DNA of 64,000 bases from Microbispora rosea subsp. aerata (GTDB taxonomy: Bacteria > Actinomycetota > Actinomycetes > Streptosporangiales > Streptosporangiaceae), in assembly GCF_014647835.1 (NCBI RefSeq), contig NZ_BMPY01000030.1, positions 28,390 to 92,389 on the forward strand. The letters are read 5' to 3'. Under the pieces are notes generated by a model. That model was given only the letters and a program-made list of their open reading frames with translations, did not search any database and had not been told where the DNA came from. Every line of letters begins with the position of its first letter. The first letter of the stretch is position 1. The translations under genes were made by a program, and so were the position numbers. Positions 24,449 to 33,053 of the stretch are shown one piece after another.

Positions 24449-26032
24449 CTATGCGCGGCGGCGGGCGACGAGGACGGCGTCGTGGATCGTGATCTCGCGC
24501 CCCTCGGGGTCCACCGCCGCGCGCGGCCGTGCCTCGGCCGCCGCGATCTCCCACTCGGCCGGGTCGAGCGAGGCCGCGATCTCCCCGGCGGTGTACATCA
24601 TGTGCGGGAAGTGCATCCGCCGGGCCGTGGTCAGCAGGTCGGACGGGTCGTGCCCGACGATCAGCAGGGTCCCGCCGGGGGCCACCGCGGCGGCGAGCCG
24701 GGCGAACAGCTCCCGCCTGGCCTCGCCCGGCAGGTGCATGTACTGCGCCGACACCAGGTCGTACGCGCCTTCGGGAAGGGCGTGGTCGCGCAGATCCGCG
24801 TGCAGCCACTCGATGCGGCCCGCGACCTCGGCGCCGGCGTCGGCGGCGTGGCCGGCGGCCCGCTTCAGCGCCGTGGCGGAGATGTCCACCCCCGTCACCC
24901 GCCAGCCCCGCTCGGCGAGCCAGACGGCGTCCGCGCCCTCGCCGCTGCCGACGTCGAGGGCACGGCCCGCGGGCAGCCCGGCGGCCTCGGCGACGAGCTG
25001 CGGGTTGGGCCGGCCGCTCCAGACCGCCGGCCGGGAGCGGTAGCGCTCCTCCCAGGCGGCCTCCTCGATCAACGCCCTCATCTGGTCCCGGTAGGCGCCG
25101 ACGGCCTCCCGGGTCTCCTCCGCGACGAGGTCCATGTTGATCGCCGCGCCGGCGGCCATGCCCGCCGCGGCGGAGGCGACGACCACCGCGCGCACGTCCG
25201 TCACGTTCCCGGCCACCCAGACGCCGGGCACGGCGGTCGCCCCGCTCGGGTCCGCGGCGATCCGGGTGCCCGCCACGTGACCGCCGATCTCCGCCTCGAC
25301 CGGCTTGAGCCCGAGGGATTCCAGCAGCCCGGACCGGGCGGTGAGCGGCGCGCCGACGACGAGCGCGTCGAGCGCGACGACCGCGCCGGAGGCCAGCCGC
25401 ACCCCGGTGAGCGCGTCGCCGGTCACCTCGATCCCCGTGACCGGGCCGTCGGCGACGGGGATCCGCCGCGCGGCGAGCCGCTCCGCGTCCTCCTCGGACG
25501 GCGCGGGGCCCTGGTGAACCAGGAAGACCACGTCCTGGCTCCACTGCCGCCACAGCAGGGCCTGCTCGACGGAGAGCGGCCCGGTGGCCAGCACGCCGAT
25601 GCGCCGGTCGCGCACCTCCCACCCGTGGCAGTACGGGCAGTGCAGCACGTCGCGGCCCCACCGCTCGGCCAGGCCCGGCACGTCGGGCAGCTCGTCGACG
25701 GCCCCGGTCGCCACCAGCAGGCGGCGGGCCCGGACGGCGCGCCCGTCGTCCAGCGTCACGAGGAAGCCGTCGCCGGTCCGCGTCGCGCTCTCGGCCCGCC
25801 CGGAGACGATCTCGCCGCCGTACCTGGCGACCTCCTCGCGCCCGGCCGCCGGCAACTCGGCGGGCGGCCTGCCGTCCAGGCCGAGGTAGTTGTGCATGTG
25901 CCCGGCCGGGGCGTTGCGCGGCTCTCCCGCGTCCACCACCAGCACCGACCGCCGCGCCCGGGCCAGCGCCAGGGCGCCGCTGAGCCCCGCGGCGCCGCCG
26001 CCCACCACGATCACGTCGTAACTGTCGTTCAC
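24449..26032 (-). CDS. Fused NAD(P)/FAD oxidoreductase and SAM-dependent methyltransferase
   Basis: 527-residue bifunctional protein. The N-terminal half (to about 300) is thioredoxin-reductase-like: DVIVVGGGAAGLSGALALAR for FAD, and HCPYCHGWE, which supplies a CxxC disulfide. The C-terminal half is a class I methyltransferase with RALDVGSGEGADAVWLAERG (motif I) and AYDLVSAQYMHL. Fusions of this kind are known in actinobacteria and may link redox sensing to methylation of a toxic or thiol compound; substrates are unknown. GTG at 26032 is chosen because GGGGAGG lies 6 bases upstream; the ATG at 26101 lies in the operator region. Confidence 0.88.
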   Translation of the reverse strand: MNDSYDVIVVGGGAAGLSGALALARARRSVLVVDAGEPRNAPAGHMHNYLGLDGRPPAELPAAGREEVARYGGEIVSGRAESATRTGDGFLVTLDDGRAVRARRLLVATGAVDELPDVPGLAERWGRDVLHCPYCHGWEVRDRRIGVLATGPLSVEQALLWRQWSQDVVFLVHQGPAPSEEDAERLAARRIPVADGPVTGIEVTGDALTGVRLASGAVVALDALVVGAPLTARSGLLESLGLKPVEAEIGGHVAGTRIAADPSGATAVPGVWVAGNVTDVRAVVVASAAAGMAAGAAINMDLVAEETREAVGAYRDQMRALIEEAAWEERYRSRPAVWSGRPNPQLVAEAAGLPAGRALDVGSGEGADAVWLAERGWRVTGVDISATALKRAAGHAADAGAEVAGRIEWLHADLRDHALPEGAYDLVSAQYMHLPGEARRELFARLAAAVAPGGTLLIVGHDPSDLLTTARRMHFPHMMYTAGEIAASLDPAEWEIAAAEARPRAAVDPEGREITIHDAVLVARRRA

Positions 26033-26084
26033 CGCGTGCCTCCCCTGTCGGCGTCTGCTGTCGAACAGTGCGGCACGGGCGGCG

Positions 26085-26116
26085 GAATCGGCAAGGAGCA
26101 TTGCCGAATCGGCAAG
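26085..26116. promoter_or_regulatory. Two GAATCGGCAAG repeats and a TTGCCGA-A-TCGGCAA palindrome
   Basis: GAATCGGCAAG occurs at 26085-26095 and 26106-26116, exactly 21 bp apart (two helical turns). The second copy forms a perfect 7-1-7 palindrome at 26101-26115. The block is 53-84 bp before the start of the fusion gene and just downstream of the stop end of the next gene, so it is a likely operator for the fusion gene. Confidence 0.5.
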
Positions 26117-26134
26117 AAGCGGTGACTCGCCGCC

Positions 26135-27322
26135 TCAGGTGAGCGCGCGGTCGGCCCGGGCCAGGGCGGCGACCAGTGTTTTGATCGTCGCGGGCTCGTC
26201 CAGCACGCCCCCCGCGGCCTGGCGGCGACTCTGCCAGGCGCGCACCCGGTCGGCGTACTTCTCGTAGCAGGCCAGGTGGAAGGCGTACACGGTGGTGAAG
26301 CGGCTGACCAGGTGCGAGGGGTGCATGTCCCAGCCCTGGTAGAAGCCGTGGGCGAGCGAGTGCGACACCAGCGCCGAGTGCCTGCGCAGCAGGGCGTGCA
26401 CGTCGGCCGCGGCGTCCGAGGCGGGGGCCGCGGCCAGCGAGCCGTCCGACAACTCCACACCCGTTCCCGCCAGCGCCGTCTGCATGACGTGCCGCGCGTG
26501 GTCGCAGGCCGGGTGATCGAGCCGCTGCTCGTCCGGCGGCAGACCGAGCGCGGCCGTGTAGTCGAACACCCCGAAGTGCGCGGCCGCGAGCCGGCCGCCC
26601 AGCGAGGGCACCAGGTCGGCCGACCGCTGGAGCATGAGCACGGTCTGCGGGGCCTCCACCTGCATCTCGAAGCGCAGCGTGCCGGAGGGCAGGCGCAACG
26701 CGCGCTCCAGCGCCTCCAGGCAGCGCGCGAACTGATGCAGGTAGTCCTCCATGAGGACCTTGGGGAACGTCACGGTGAACCCGGCGGGCAGCTCGCCCAC
26801 CCGCCGCACGACCCCGGTCAGGAACCCGTCGAGCGTGCGCACCGAGCGCAGGGGGTCGCCGTCGGCGAACGACTTCACCCTCAGCCCCCATCTGCGGGGC
26901 AGCGTGCCCGCCCGGTGCATCGCGGCCACGGCCGCCGCCGCCGACTCGGTGTGCCGGTCCTCCTCCTCGGGGGAGCGCTGGCCGTAGCCGTCCTCGAAGT
27001 CGATCCGCAGGTCCTCGACGGGCTCGGCGTGCAGCTTCTTGCGTACGCGGTCGTGCACGGGCTGGGCCAGCTCGGAGTCGAGCCCGAACAGCGCGGCCAG
27101 CTCGGCGGGGGTGAACAGGAGCCGGTGGAGCAGGTCGGTGGCGGCGTGCCCCCACTGCTGGACGGTCTCCGCCGTCACCCGGTCCGCGGGAACGTACACG
27201 GTGTGCACCGGCTGCCACGCGGGCTCCCGTACGGGGAAGCGGGCGAGCTGCTCGTCATGGGTGCGGGCGAATCCGTCGAGCAGCCCGTCGAGCAGTCCGG
27301 GGCCGGTCAGCGTCGTCTCCAT
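26135..27322 (-). CDS. DUF6986 / HpcH-HpaI aldolase-like protein
   Basis: 395-residue protein resembling the citrate lyase/HpcH TIM-barrel superfamily and annotated as DUF6986 in relatives. It shows LRIDFEDGYG (acidic metal-binding type segment), RWGLRVKSF, LRFEMQVEAPQTVL and AAHFGVFDYTAALGL. The likely activity is a lyase or synthase on acyl-CoA or keto acids, but none is established. The start METTLTG at 27322 is favoured over 27352. Divergent to the NYN gene. Confidence 0.75.
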   Translation of the reverse strand: METTLTGPGLLDGLLDGFARTHDEQLARFPVREPAWQPVHTVYVPADRVTAETVQQWGHAATDLLHRLLFTPAELAALFGLDSELAQPVHDRVRKKLHAEPVEDLRIDFEDGYGQRSPEEEDRHTESAAAAVAAMHRAGTLPRRWGLRVKSFADGDPLRSVRTLDGFLTGVVRRVGELPAGFTVTFPKVLMEDYLHQFARCLEALERALRLPSGTLRFEMQVEAPQTVLMLQRSADLVPSLGGRLAAAHFGVFDYTAALGLPPDEQRLDHPACDHARHVMQTALAGTGVELSDGSLAAAPASDAAADVHALLRRHSALVSHSLAHGFYQGWDMHPSHLVSRFTTVYAFHLACYEKYADRVRAWQSRRQAAGGVLDEPATIKTLVAALARADRALT

Positions 27323-27409
27323 GAGGATGATCCTCGCAGACGCCCCCGCCACGGCAATGTCATCACCGAACGTCGCTGCACGACCACTCTCGGTTGGCTA
27401 TTCTTTTCC

Positions 27410-27439
27410 TCGAACGGACAGTCGAACAGTTGGTCGAAT
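27410..27439. promoter_or_regulatory. Three TCGAAY repeats at 12-bp period with SOS-box-like site
   Basis: TCGAAC at 27410 and 27422 and TCGAAT at 27434 are exactly 12 bp apart. The stretch 27422-27437, TCGAAC-AGTT-GGTCGA, differs by one base from the actinobacterial LexA form TCGAAC-N4-GTTCGA. It lies in the divergent region, 88 bp from one start and 88 bp from the other. Confidence 0.45.
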
Positions 27440-27447
27440 CAGTGGAG

Positions 27448-27477
27448 AAAAAGAAACGGCCCCCTGCTGGGGGCCGT
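27448..27477 (-). terminator. Intrinsic terminator reading leftwards
   Basis: ACGGCCCCC-N4-GGGGGCCGT forms a perfect 9-bp stem (27456-27477). On the minus strand it is followed by TTTCTTTTT, a clear U tract, rare in this GC-rich genome. The gene on its left starts downstream of it and the gene on its right runs the other way, so it would end an antisense or small RNA, not a known mRNA. Confidence 0.6.
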
Positions 27478-27526
27478 AGAGCCCGAGGACGTAACCCCGG
27501 GCGCGGTGACTCCATGTTAGGAGCTG

Positions 27527-28177
27527 ATGGCGGTGCGCGACAACCCCGTTCCCCAAGTCCTGCGTGTCGGGGTCTACGTGGACGGGTTCAACCTCTACTA
27601 CGGACTGCGCTCCCTGCGGGGACGCCGTCATCTCTGGCTCGATCTCCACGCGTTGGCGTGCCGGCTGCTGCGGCCCGGGCAGGCGCTGACGGCCGTGCGC
27701 TATTTCACCGCTCACGTGCGCGGCGAACCGGCCGCGCTGCTGCGGCAGAAGACCTACCTCGCGGCCCTGGAGACCCTGGGAGTCGAGGTGGTGCTCGGGC
27801 GGTTCCAGGAGCAGCGGCCCTCCTGCCGGGCCTGCGGCGTCTCCTGGCGGACTTATGAGGAGAAACAGTCCGACGTCGCGCTGGCCGCCGCGATGGTCGG
27901 CGACGTCGCCCTCGACCTGGTGGACGTGGTCCTGCTGCTGTCGGCCGACTCCGACCTGTGCGCGGCCATCGAGGCGGTGCGCCGGGTCGACGCCCGGCGC
28001 GGCGGCAAGACCCGGATCGTCACCGTCTTCCCGCCCGGCAGGCGTTCGGATGGTCTGCGCCTCGCGAGCGACGCCTGGTTTCCGCTCGGCGAGGCGCTCA
28101 TCCGGCAGTCGCAGCTTCCCGACCTCGTGCCCGGCCGCGACGGCACGCGCTACCACCGGCCGGCCCACTGGTCCTGA
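27527..28177 (+). CDS. NYN domain protein (PIN-like ribonuclease fold)
   Basis: 216-residue NYN protein. The acidic residues of the PIN-like active site are visible in GVYVDGFNLYYGLR (Asp about 19), EEKQSDVALAAAM and LLLSADSDLCAA. A CRACG pair in the middle resembles half a zinc knuckle. Such proteins are predicted metal-dependent RNA nucleases. ATG at 27527 follows TAGGAG. The leader contains two or three hairpins, one of which can pair with the ribosome binding site, and SOS-box-like repeats further upstream. Confidence 0.82.
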   Translation: MAVRDNPVPQVLRVGVYVDGFNLYYGLRSLRGRRHLWLDLHALACRLLRPGQALTAVRYFTAHVRGEPAALLRQKTYLAALETLGVEVVLGRFQEQRPSCRACGVSWRTYEEKQSDVALAAAMVGDVALDLVDVVLLLSADSDLCAAIEAVRRVDARRGGKTRIVTVFPPGRRSDGLRLASDAWFPLGEALIRQSQLPDLVPGRDGTRYHRPAHWS

Positions 28178-28491
28178 TCGACGCGCTCACGCCGCCTCAG
28201 GGCTCCGCGGCCCGGCTCTTCCCCGGGCGGCGGCATCCGGGTTGCGTCAGGTCCGGAAGGCGCCCGGTGCGGCTCTTCGGCCGGTCCCGGCCCGCGCCGC
28301 CCACGCGCTCAGGGACACATCACTTGTGCCGGGAAACTCTTCTTGCGGCCGCCGAGGAGATTCCACCGTAAGGCTGCCACGCCGCTTCCGTTCCCCGGGC
28401 CTGGCGGCCCTATGGCACGGGTCGGCTTGCCATCGGGTGATTCGAGCACTCCGGCATCCGCCGTTCGGCGCTTTCGCGGGCCCCGGGCGGG
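28178..28491. other. Convergent spacer between the NYN gene and fprA
   Basis: 314 bp without a credible gene. It contains GTCAGGTCCGGAAGG near 28247-28261, which matches the SRP RNA tetraloop region over 15 bases, but the following conserved AAGCAGC is missing. Confidence 0.4.
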
Positions 28492-29811
28492 TCAGACGGC
28501 GCTCTCCGGCCGGGCGATGCGGCCGCACGCGCTCAGCATCGCGTCCCTGCCGACCAGTTTCACCCGCTCGCCTCTTCCGAGGCTGCCCGCGAGCGCGGCC
28601 TCCGCGGCCTCGATCGCGAGCCAGTCCCGGTACGTCACCGGGCTGATCCCGCGCGCCGCGAACAGCTCGTCGACGCGGGTGGTCGCGGTCCCCGGCGTAG
28701 CCTCGGCGAGCAGCGTGCGCGCGGTCTCGGCGGCGTCGGACTTGTTGGTCCCGATCACGCCCGTCGGCCCTCGCTTGAGCCAGCCCGCGACGTACTGCCG
28801 GTCGGCCACCTTGCCGGCGACGTTCGGGACGGTCATCGACGTCGAGTCGAACGGCACGCCCGGCAGCGGCACGCTCTGGTAGCCCACCGAGCGCATGACC
28901 ATGTCCGCGGGGATCGTCTCGAAGTCGCCCGTCCCGACGACCCGCCCGTCCTCCAGCCGGGTCCGCTCCAGCCGCAGGCCCTCGACCCGCGACACGCCGA
29001 GGATCTCCACCGGGCGCAGCCAGAAGCGCACCTCCAGGCGGCGCGGCCGGTCGGCCGGCTTGCGCTCCGACCACGACCGCAGCACGTCCACGTTGCCCCT
29101 GACCTGCCGCGACAGCGTGGCCGTGTCGGCGACCGCGACCTCGTCGGGGAAGGTGAGGACGTCGGCGTTCGGCAGCTCGCCGAGCTCACGCAGCTCCTTC
29201 AGGGTGAACTTCGCGTGCTCGGGGCCCCGCCTGCCCACCATGTGGATGCGCTTGATCCGCGAGGCGGCCAGCCGGTCGAGCACCTCCTCGGGCACGTCGG
29301 TGCCGCGCAGCTCGTCGGCCGTCTTGGCCATGATCCGCACCACGTCCACGGCGACGTTGCCGACGCCGATGACCACGACCTCCTCCGCGTCGAGGGTGAA
29401 GGTGTCCGGCGGCACGTCGGGGTGGCCGCAGTACCAGTTGACGAAGTCGGTCGCCGCGACGCTTCCCGGCAGGTCCTCGCCCGGGATGCCGAGGTGCCTG
29501 TCGACCATCGCACCGGTGCAGTAGACGACGGCGTCGTAGCAGGACAACAGATCGTCCGCCGACAGGTCCGCGCCCAGCTCGACCCCGCCGAGGAAGCGCA
29601 CTCCAGGCGTCTCCAGCACTCGCCTCAGATAACCGGCGATCGACTTGATCGAGGTGTGGTCGGGCGCGACGCCGTACCGTACGAGCCCGTACGGCGTGGG
29701 CAGGCGTTCGAGCACGTCCACCTCGACGGGGCCGTGCGACTGCTTGACCAATGCCTCGGCCGTGTAGATCCCGGCCGGGCCCGACCCGACGATCGCGACG
29801 CGCAGTGTCAC
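28492..29811 (-). CDS. fprA: FprA-like ferredoxin/adrenodoxin-NADP reductase
   Basis: FAD- and NADP-binding reductase of about 439 residues, related to mycobacterial FprA and adrenodoxin reductase. It shows LRVAIVGSGPAGIYTAEAL (FAD), YGLVRYGVAPDH, the NADP-binding VVVIGVGNVAVDVVRI and the C-terminal ADRQYVAGWLKRGPTGVIGTN. It passes electrons from NADPH to ferredoxins that feed P450s and other redox enzymes. GTG at 29811 has GGAGG at 5 bases; the ATG at 29814 is the in-frame alternative. Monocistronic. Confidence 0.9.
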   Translation of the reverse strand: MTLRVAIVGSGPAGIYTAEALVKQSHGPVEVDVLERLPTPYGLVRYGVAPDHTSIKSIAGYLRRVLETPGVRFLGGVELGADLSADDLLSCYDAVVYCTGAMVDRHLGIPGEDLPGSVAATDFVNWYCGHPDVPPDTFTLDAEEVVVIGVGNVAVDVVRIMAKTADELRGTDVPEEVLDRLAASRIKRIHMVGRRGPEHAKFTLKELRELGELPNADVLTFPDEVAVADTATLSRQVRGNVDVLRSWSERKPADRPRRLEVRFWLRPVEILGVSRVEGLRLERTRLEDGRVVGTGDFETIPADMVMRSVGYQSVPLPGVPFDSTSMTVPNVAGKVADRQYVAGWLKRGPTGVIGTNKSDAAETARTLLAEATPGTATTRVDELFAARGISPVTYRDWLAIEAAEAALAGSLGRGERVKLVGRDAMLSACGRIARPESAV

Positions 29812-30046
29812 CATGGCCTCCAGCAGCGGCGGGCGTGCGGACGTCCTGTCAGTGATTCTTTATCACCGAGTGTCGCGCTGTCAGCGCAACGCCGTGCCGT
29901 GCACACCGGAATGTCACCCGGGTTGTGATGGTTCGCGGGGTTGCGGGGACCCGCCGGCCGCAATCAAAGTGATGCCCGTGGGCAGTGGGGCTAAAAGACG
30001 GGGAAACCCGCGGACGAGAAGGCCGGGCGGTGGCACCCTCCCTGAC

Positions 30047-30568
30047 ATGAGGGGACTCCGCGGGGGGCGGGACGAGTCCGGGGCCTCACCGGCCACGGCC
30101 GACGGCCCGCAGGACGGCAACGACGACGGCGACACGCCGTCGCCGCAGGGCCACGGGCCCGACGGGCTCGTGTACGAGGCGCTCGGACGGGTCATGGCCG
30201 CCCTGTCCGGCGAGGCCGAGACGCTGGAGGCGTGCCGCGACCTCACCTGGTGGCGGGGCACCGGCCGGTCCTGGCACATCGAGTGGCGCGACGGCCCGTA
30301 CGCCGCCGAGGTGGCGACGCTGTTACTGGAGGGGGCAGGTGTGCCGCCTCCGGACGTCCGGCCCGCGGGCCCGGCGACCGCCTCGACGGCGATGGTGGAC
30401 ATGATGGGCGTGACCTTCGTGCTGCGGGCGATCGACCCGTTCGGCATGGACCGGCTGCGGTCCAGGCCGGGCCTGTGGCGGCTGTCGGCGGCGCTGGACG
30501 GCCCGGCCGGTCCCGTCGGCACGGGCGGGCGGTCCCGCCGGCACTGGGAGGAGCTGCTCGGCGGCTGA
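30047..30568 (+). CDS. Hypothetical protein
   Basis: Protein of about 173 residues of unknown function. The first 40-50 residues are Gly/Asp/Pro-rich and look disordered; the rest is compact, with LTWWRGTGRSWHIEWRDGPY and an Ala/Leu-rich helical end. No signal peptide, motif or family is recognised. ATG at 30047 is one choice; an earlier ATG at 29972 is in frame. It precedes proS on the same strand with a 175-bp gap. Confidence 0.5.
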   Translation: MRGLRGGRDESGASPATADGPQDGNDDGDTPSPQGHGPDGLVYEALGRVMAALSGEAETLEACRDLTWWRGTGRSWHIEWRDGPYAAEVATLLLEGAGVPPPDVRPAGPATASTAMVDMMGVTFVLRAIDPFGMDRLRSRPGLWRLSAALDGPAGPVGTGGRSRRHWEELLGG

Positions 30569-30669
30569 TTGTGGGTCCGCCCGTCGCCAAGGTGAGGCGG
30601 CGGGTGCTCCGAGTCGATAGCCTTGAGGGCACATCGTCTTCGTCTCGTCGCCCAGGCCGTCTTCCGAGA

Positions 30670-30693
30670 CCCGCGAGGAGAGCGCCTCGCGGG
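30670..30693 (+). other. Stem-loop in the proS leader
   Basis: CCCGCGAGG-N6-CCTCGCGGG forms a perfect 9-bp stem about 50 bases before the proS start, downstream of a TAGCCT -10-like hexamer (30618-30623). No T-box sequence is present, so this is a leader hairpin of unknown role. Confidence 0.5.
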
Positions 30694-30743
30694 GATCACG
30701 AGGAGGCGCTGCGGGCGAGACCTCTCACGAGCAAGGAGTAGCC

Positions 30744-32486
30744 GTGCTGCTGCGTATGTCGACCCTGTTCCTGCGCACCCTGCGTGAGGATCCGGCGGAC
30801 GCGGAAGTGCCGAGCCACAAGCTGCTCGTCCGTGCCGGCTACATCCGCCGGGTCGCGCCCGGCATCTACTCCTGGCTGCCGCTCGGCAAGATCGTGCTGG
30901 AGAACATCGCGCGGATCGTGCGCGAGGAGATGGACCGGATGGGCGCGCAGGAGGTGCTGTTCCCCGCGCTGCTGCCCAAGGACTTCTACGAGCCCACCGG
31001 CCGCTGGACCGAGTACGGCGACACGCTGTTCCGGCTGAAGGACCGCAAGGGCGCCGACTACCTCCTCGGGCCGACCCACGAGGAGATGTTCACCGACATG
31101 GTGAAGGGGGAGTACTCCTCCTACAAGGACTACCCCGTCATCCTCTACCAGATCCAGACGAAGTATCGCGACGAGGCCCGTCCCCGGGCGGGCATCCTGC
31201 GGGGCCGCGAGTTCGTCATGAAGGACTCCTACTCCTTCGACCTCGACGACGACGGCCTGAAGCGGTCCTACGAGCTGCACCGTGAGGCGTACATCCGCAT
31301 CTTCGAGCGCCTCGGCATCGACTACAAGATCTGCTTCGCGATGTCGGGCGCGATGGGCGGGTCGGCCTCGGAGGAGTTCCTCGCGCCCTGCCCGACCGGC
31401 GAGGACACGTTCGTGGCCTGCCACAACTGCGGCTACGCGGCGAACGCCGAGGCGGTCGTCACGCCCGCGCCGCCCGCCGTCACCGCCGAGCAGCCGCCCA
31501 TGGAGGTGCTCGACACACCCGACACCCCGACGATCGAGTCGCTCGTCTCGTTCGTCAACGAGAAGTACGGCCTGGGCATCACCGCCGCCGACACGCTGAA
31601 GAACCTCGTCGTCAAGGTCCGCACCCCCGGGTCGGACGAGGTCAAGACCGTGGTCGTCGGCGTGCCCGGCGACCGCGAGGTCGACTTCAAGCGCCTGGAG
31701 GCGGCCCTCGCGCCCGGCGTGCCGGAGATCTTCGAGGCCGAGGACTTCGCCCGCCACCCCGGCCTGGTGCGCGGCTACATCGGCCCGCAGGTGCTCAAGG
31801 ACCTGGGCATCACCTATCTGGTCGACCCGCGCGTGGTGGACGGCTCCGCCTGGGTGACGGGCGCCAACGAGCCGGGCAAGCACGCCGCGCACGTGGTCGC
31901 GGGCCGCGACTTCCAGCCCGACGGCACGATCGAGGCCGCCGAGGTGCGGGCCGGCGACTCCTGCCCCCGCTGCGCCCACCCGCTGTCGATCGACCGCGGC
32001 ATCGAGATCGGCCACATCTTCCAGCTCGGCCGCAAGTACGCCGACGCCGCCCAGCTCGACGCGCTCGGGCCCGACGGCAAGCCCATCCGCATCACCATGG
32101 GCTCGTACGGCATCGGCGTCTCCCGGGCGGTGGCCGTGCTCGCCGAGCAGCGCCACGACGAGCTGGGCCTGGTGTGGCCCAGGGAGGTGGCGCCCGCCGA
32201 CGTGCACATCGTCGGCACCGGGAAGGAGAACCAGATCGAGGTCGCCAGCTCGCTCGCCGAGACCCTCGAGGCGCGGGGGCTGCGGGTGCTCGTGGACGAC
32301 CGCGCGGGGGTGTCGCCCGGCGTCAAGTTCAAGGACTCCGAGCTGCTCGGCGTGCCCACCGTCCTGATCGTCGGCCGCGGTCTGGCCAACGGGGTGGTCG
32401 AGCTGCGCGACCGCGCCACCGGGACCAAGGAGGAGATCCCGCTGGACGAGGCCGTCGAGCGGGTGCTGGCCGCCTGCCAGTCCTGA
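30744..32486 (+). CDS. proS: Prolyl-tRNA synthetase, bacterial type
   Basis: 580-residue class II aminoacyl-tRNA synthetase that charges tRNA-Pro. Motif 1 to 3 regions are visible (for example [31 protein letters not shown] and [14 protein letters not shown]). The insertion from about residue 225 to 400 is the editing (INS) domain that clears mischarged alanine. The C-terminal anticodon-binding domain includes [23 protein letters not shown] at 30744 has AAGGAG five bases upstream. Its leader has a stem-loop and its 3' end a strong terminator. Confidence 0.97.
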   Translation: MLLRMSTLFLRTLREDPADAEVPSHKLLVRAGYIRRVAPGIYSWLPLGKIVLENIARIVREEMDRMGAQEVLFPALLPKDFYEPTGRWTEYGDTLFRLKDRKGADYLLGPTHEEMFTDMVKGEYSSYKDYPVILYQIQTKYRDEARPRAGILRGREFVMKDSYSFDLDDDGLKRSYELHREAYIRIFERLGIDYKICFAMSGAMGGSASEEFLAPCPTGEDTFVACHNCGYAANAEAVVTPAPPAVTAEQPPMEVLDTPDTPTIESLVSFVNEKYGLGITAADTLKNLVVKVRTPGSDEVKTVVVGVPGDREVDFKRLEAALAPGVPEIFEAEDFARHPGLVRGYIGPQVLKDLGITYLVDPRVVDGSAWVTGANEPGKHAAHVVAGRDFQPDGTIEAAEVRAGDSCPRCAHPLSIDRGIEIGHIFQLGRKYADAAQLDALGPDGKPIRITMGSYGIGVSRAVAVLAEQRHDELGLVWPREVAPADVHIVGTGKENQIEVASSLAETLEARGLRVLVDDRAGVSPGVKFKDSELLGVPTVLIVGRGLANGVVELRDRATGTKEEIPLDEAVERVLAACQS

Positions 32487-32500
32487 TCTCGAACGTCCGA

Positions 32501-32538
32501 GGCGCCGCCGTCCCCGCCAGGGGGTGGCGGCGCCGCCT
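32501..32538 (+). terminator. Rho-independent terminator of proS
   Basis: A 15-bp stem (32501-32515 with 32520-32534, two G-U wobbles) and a 4-base loop, followed by GCCTTTT. It starts 14 bases after the proS stop codon. Confidence 0.85.
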
Positions 32539-32539
32539 T

Positions 32540-32985
32540 TTAAGACCGCTTACGGGCCGCGCGCCGCCTTTCACCGGCCGTGCTGCCCTTCGCGAGCCGC
32601 GCCGCTTGCGCGTGCAGCCATTCGCGGGCCGCGCGCCGCCTTCTACGGGCCGTGTGTCGCTACGGGCCACGTGCCGCCTTTCACGAGCCGCGCCGCTTGC
32701 GAGCTGTGCGCTGCCGTTTGCAGGCCGCGCGGCGCTTTTCACAGGCCGCACGCCCGCCTTTCACAAGCTGCGCGTCACGACGGGTCGTGCGCCGATTTTC
32801 TACGAGTCCGCGCGCTGTCACGGGCCGCGCGGCGCCTTCTACGGGCCGTGTGCCGCTAGGGGCCACATGCCGCCCTTCACGAGCCGCGCCGCCTGCGAGT
32901 GTGCGCAGCCATTCGCGGGCCGTGCGCCGCCTCTCACAGGCTGCGCGCTGCTTTTATGGGCCGTTCGTTGACGCCGCTTCACGGC
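32540..32985. repeat. GC-rich minisatellite-like array, about 22-bp units
   Basis: About twenty imperfect units of the form TTTCACGGGCCGCGCGCCGCC fill the gap after proS. Higher-order copies exist: 32640-32703 and 32836-32899 share 59 of 64 bases, and the segment around GCAGCCATTCGCGGGCC recurs at 32614 and 32905. All frames give Arg/Ala/Pro-rich junk, so I call it non-coding. It is similar in flavour to the spacers at 24.2 kb and 47.7 kb. Confidence 0.7.
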
Positions 32986-33053
32986 CGCTTCCTCACGACG
33001 GGGGAGCGGATCCAGCCGCCGGAGGGGTGGTTCCGGTGCGGGCGTCGCCCCGC

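Noticed and set aside
26060-26075. TCGAACAGT near the fusion gene as a LexA site
   Set aside because: Only one half of the box is present; the other arm does not match.
28240-28275. GTCAGGTCCGGAAGG, a 15-base match to the SRP RNA tetraloop region
   Set aside because: The conserved AAGCAGC that follows the tetraloop stem is replaced by CGCCCGG, so the SRP loop cannot form. I treat it as coincidence, though a covariance-model search would settle it.
30569-30743. T-box riboswitch before proS
   Set aside because: There is a leader hairpin, but no T-box consensus, specifier loop or antiterminator is present.
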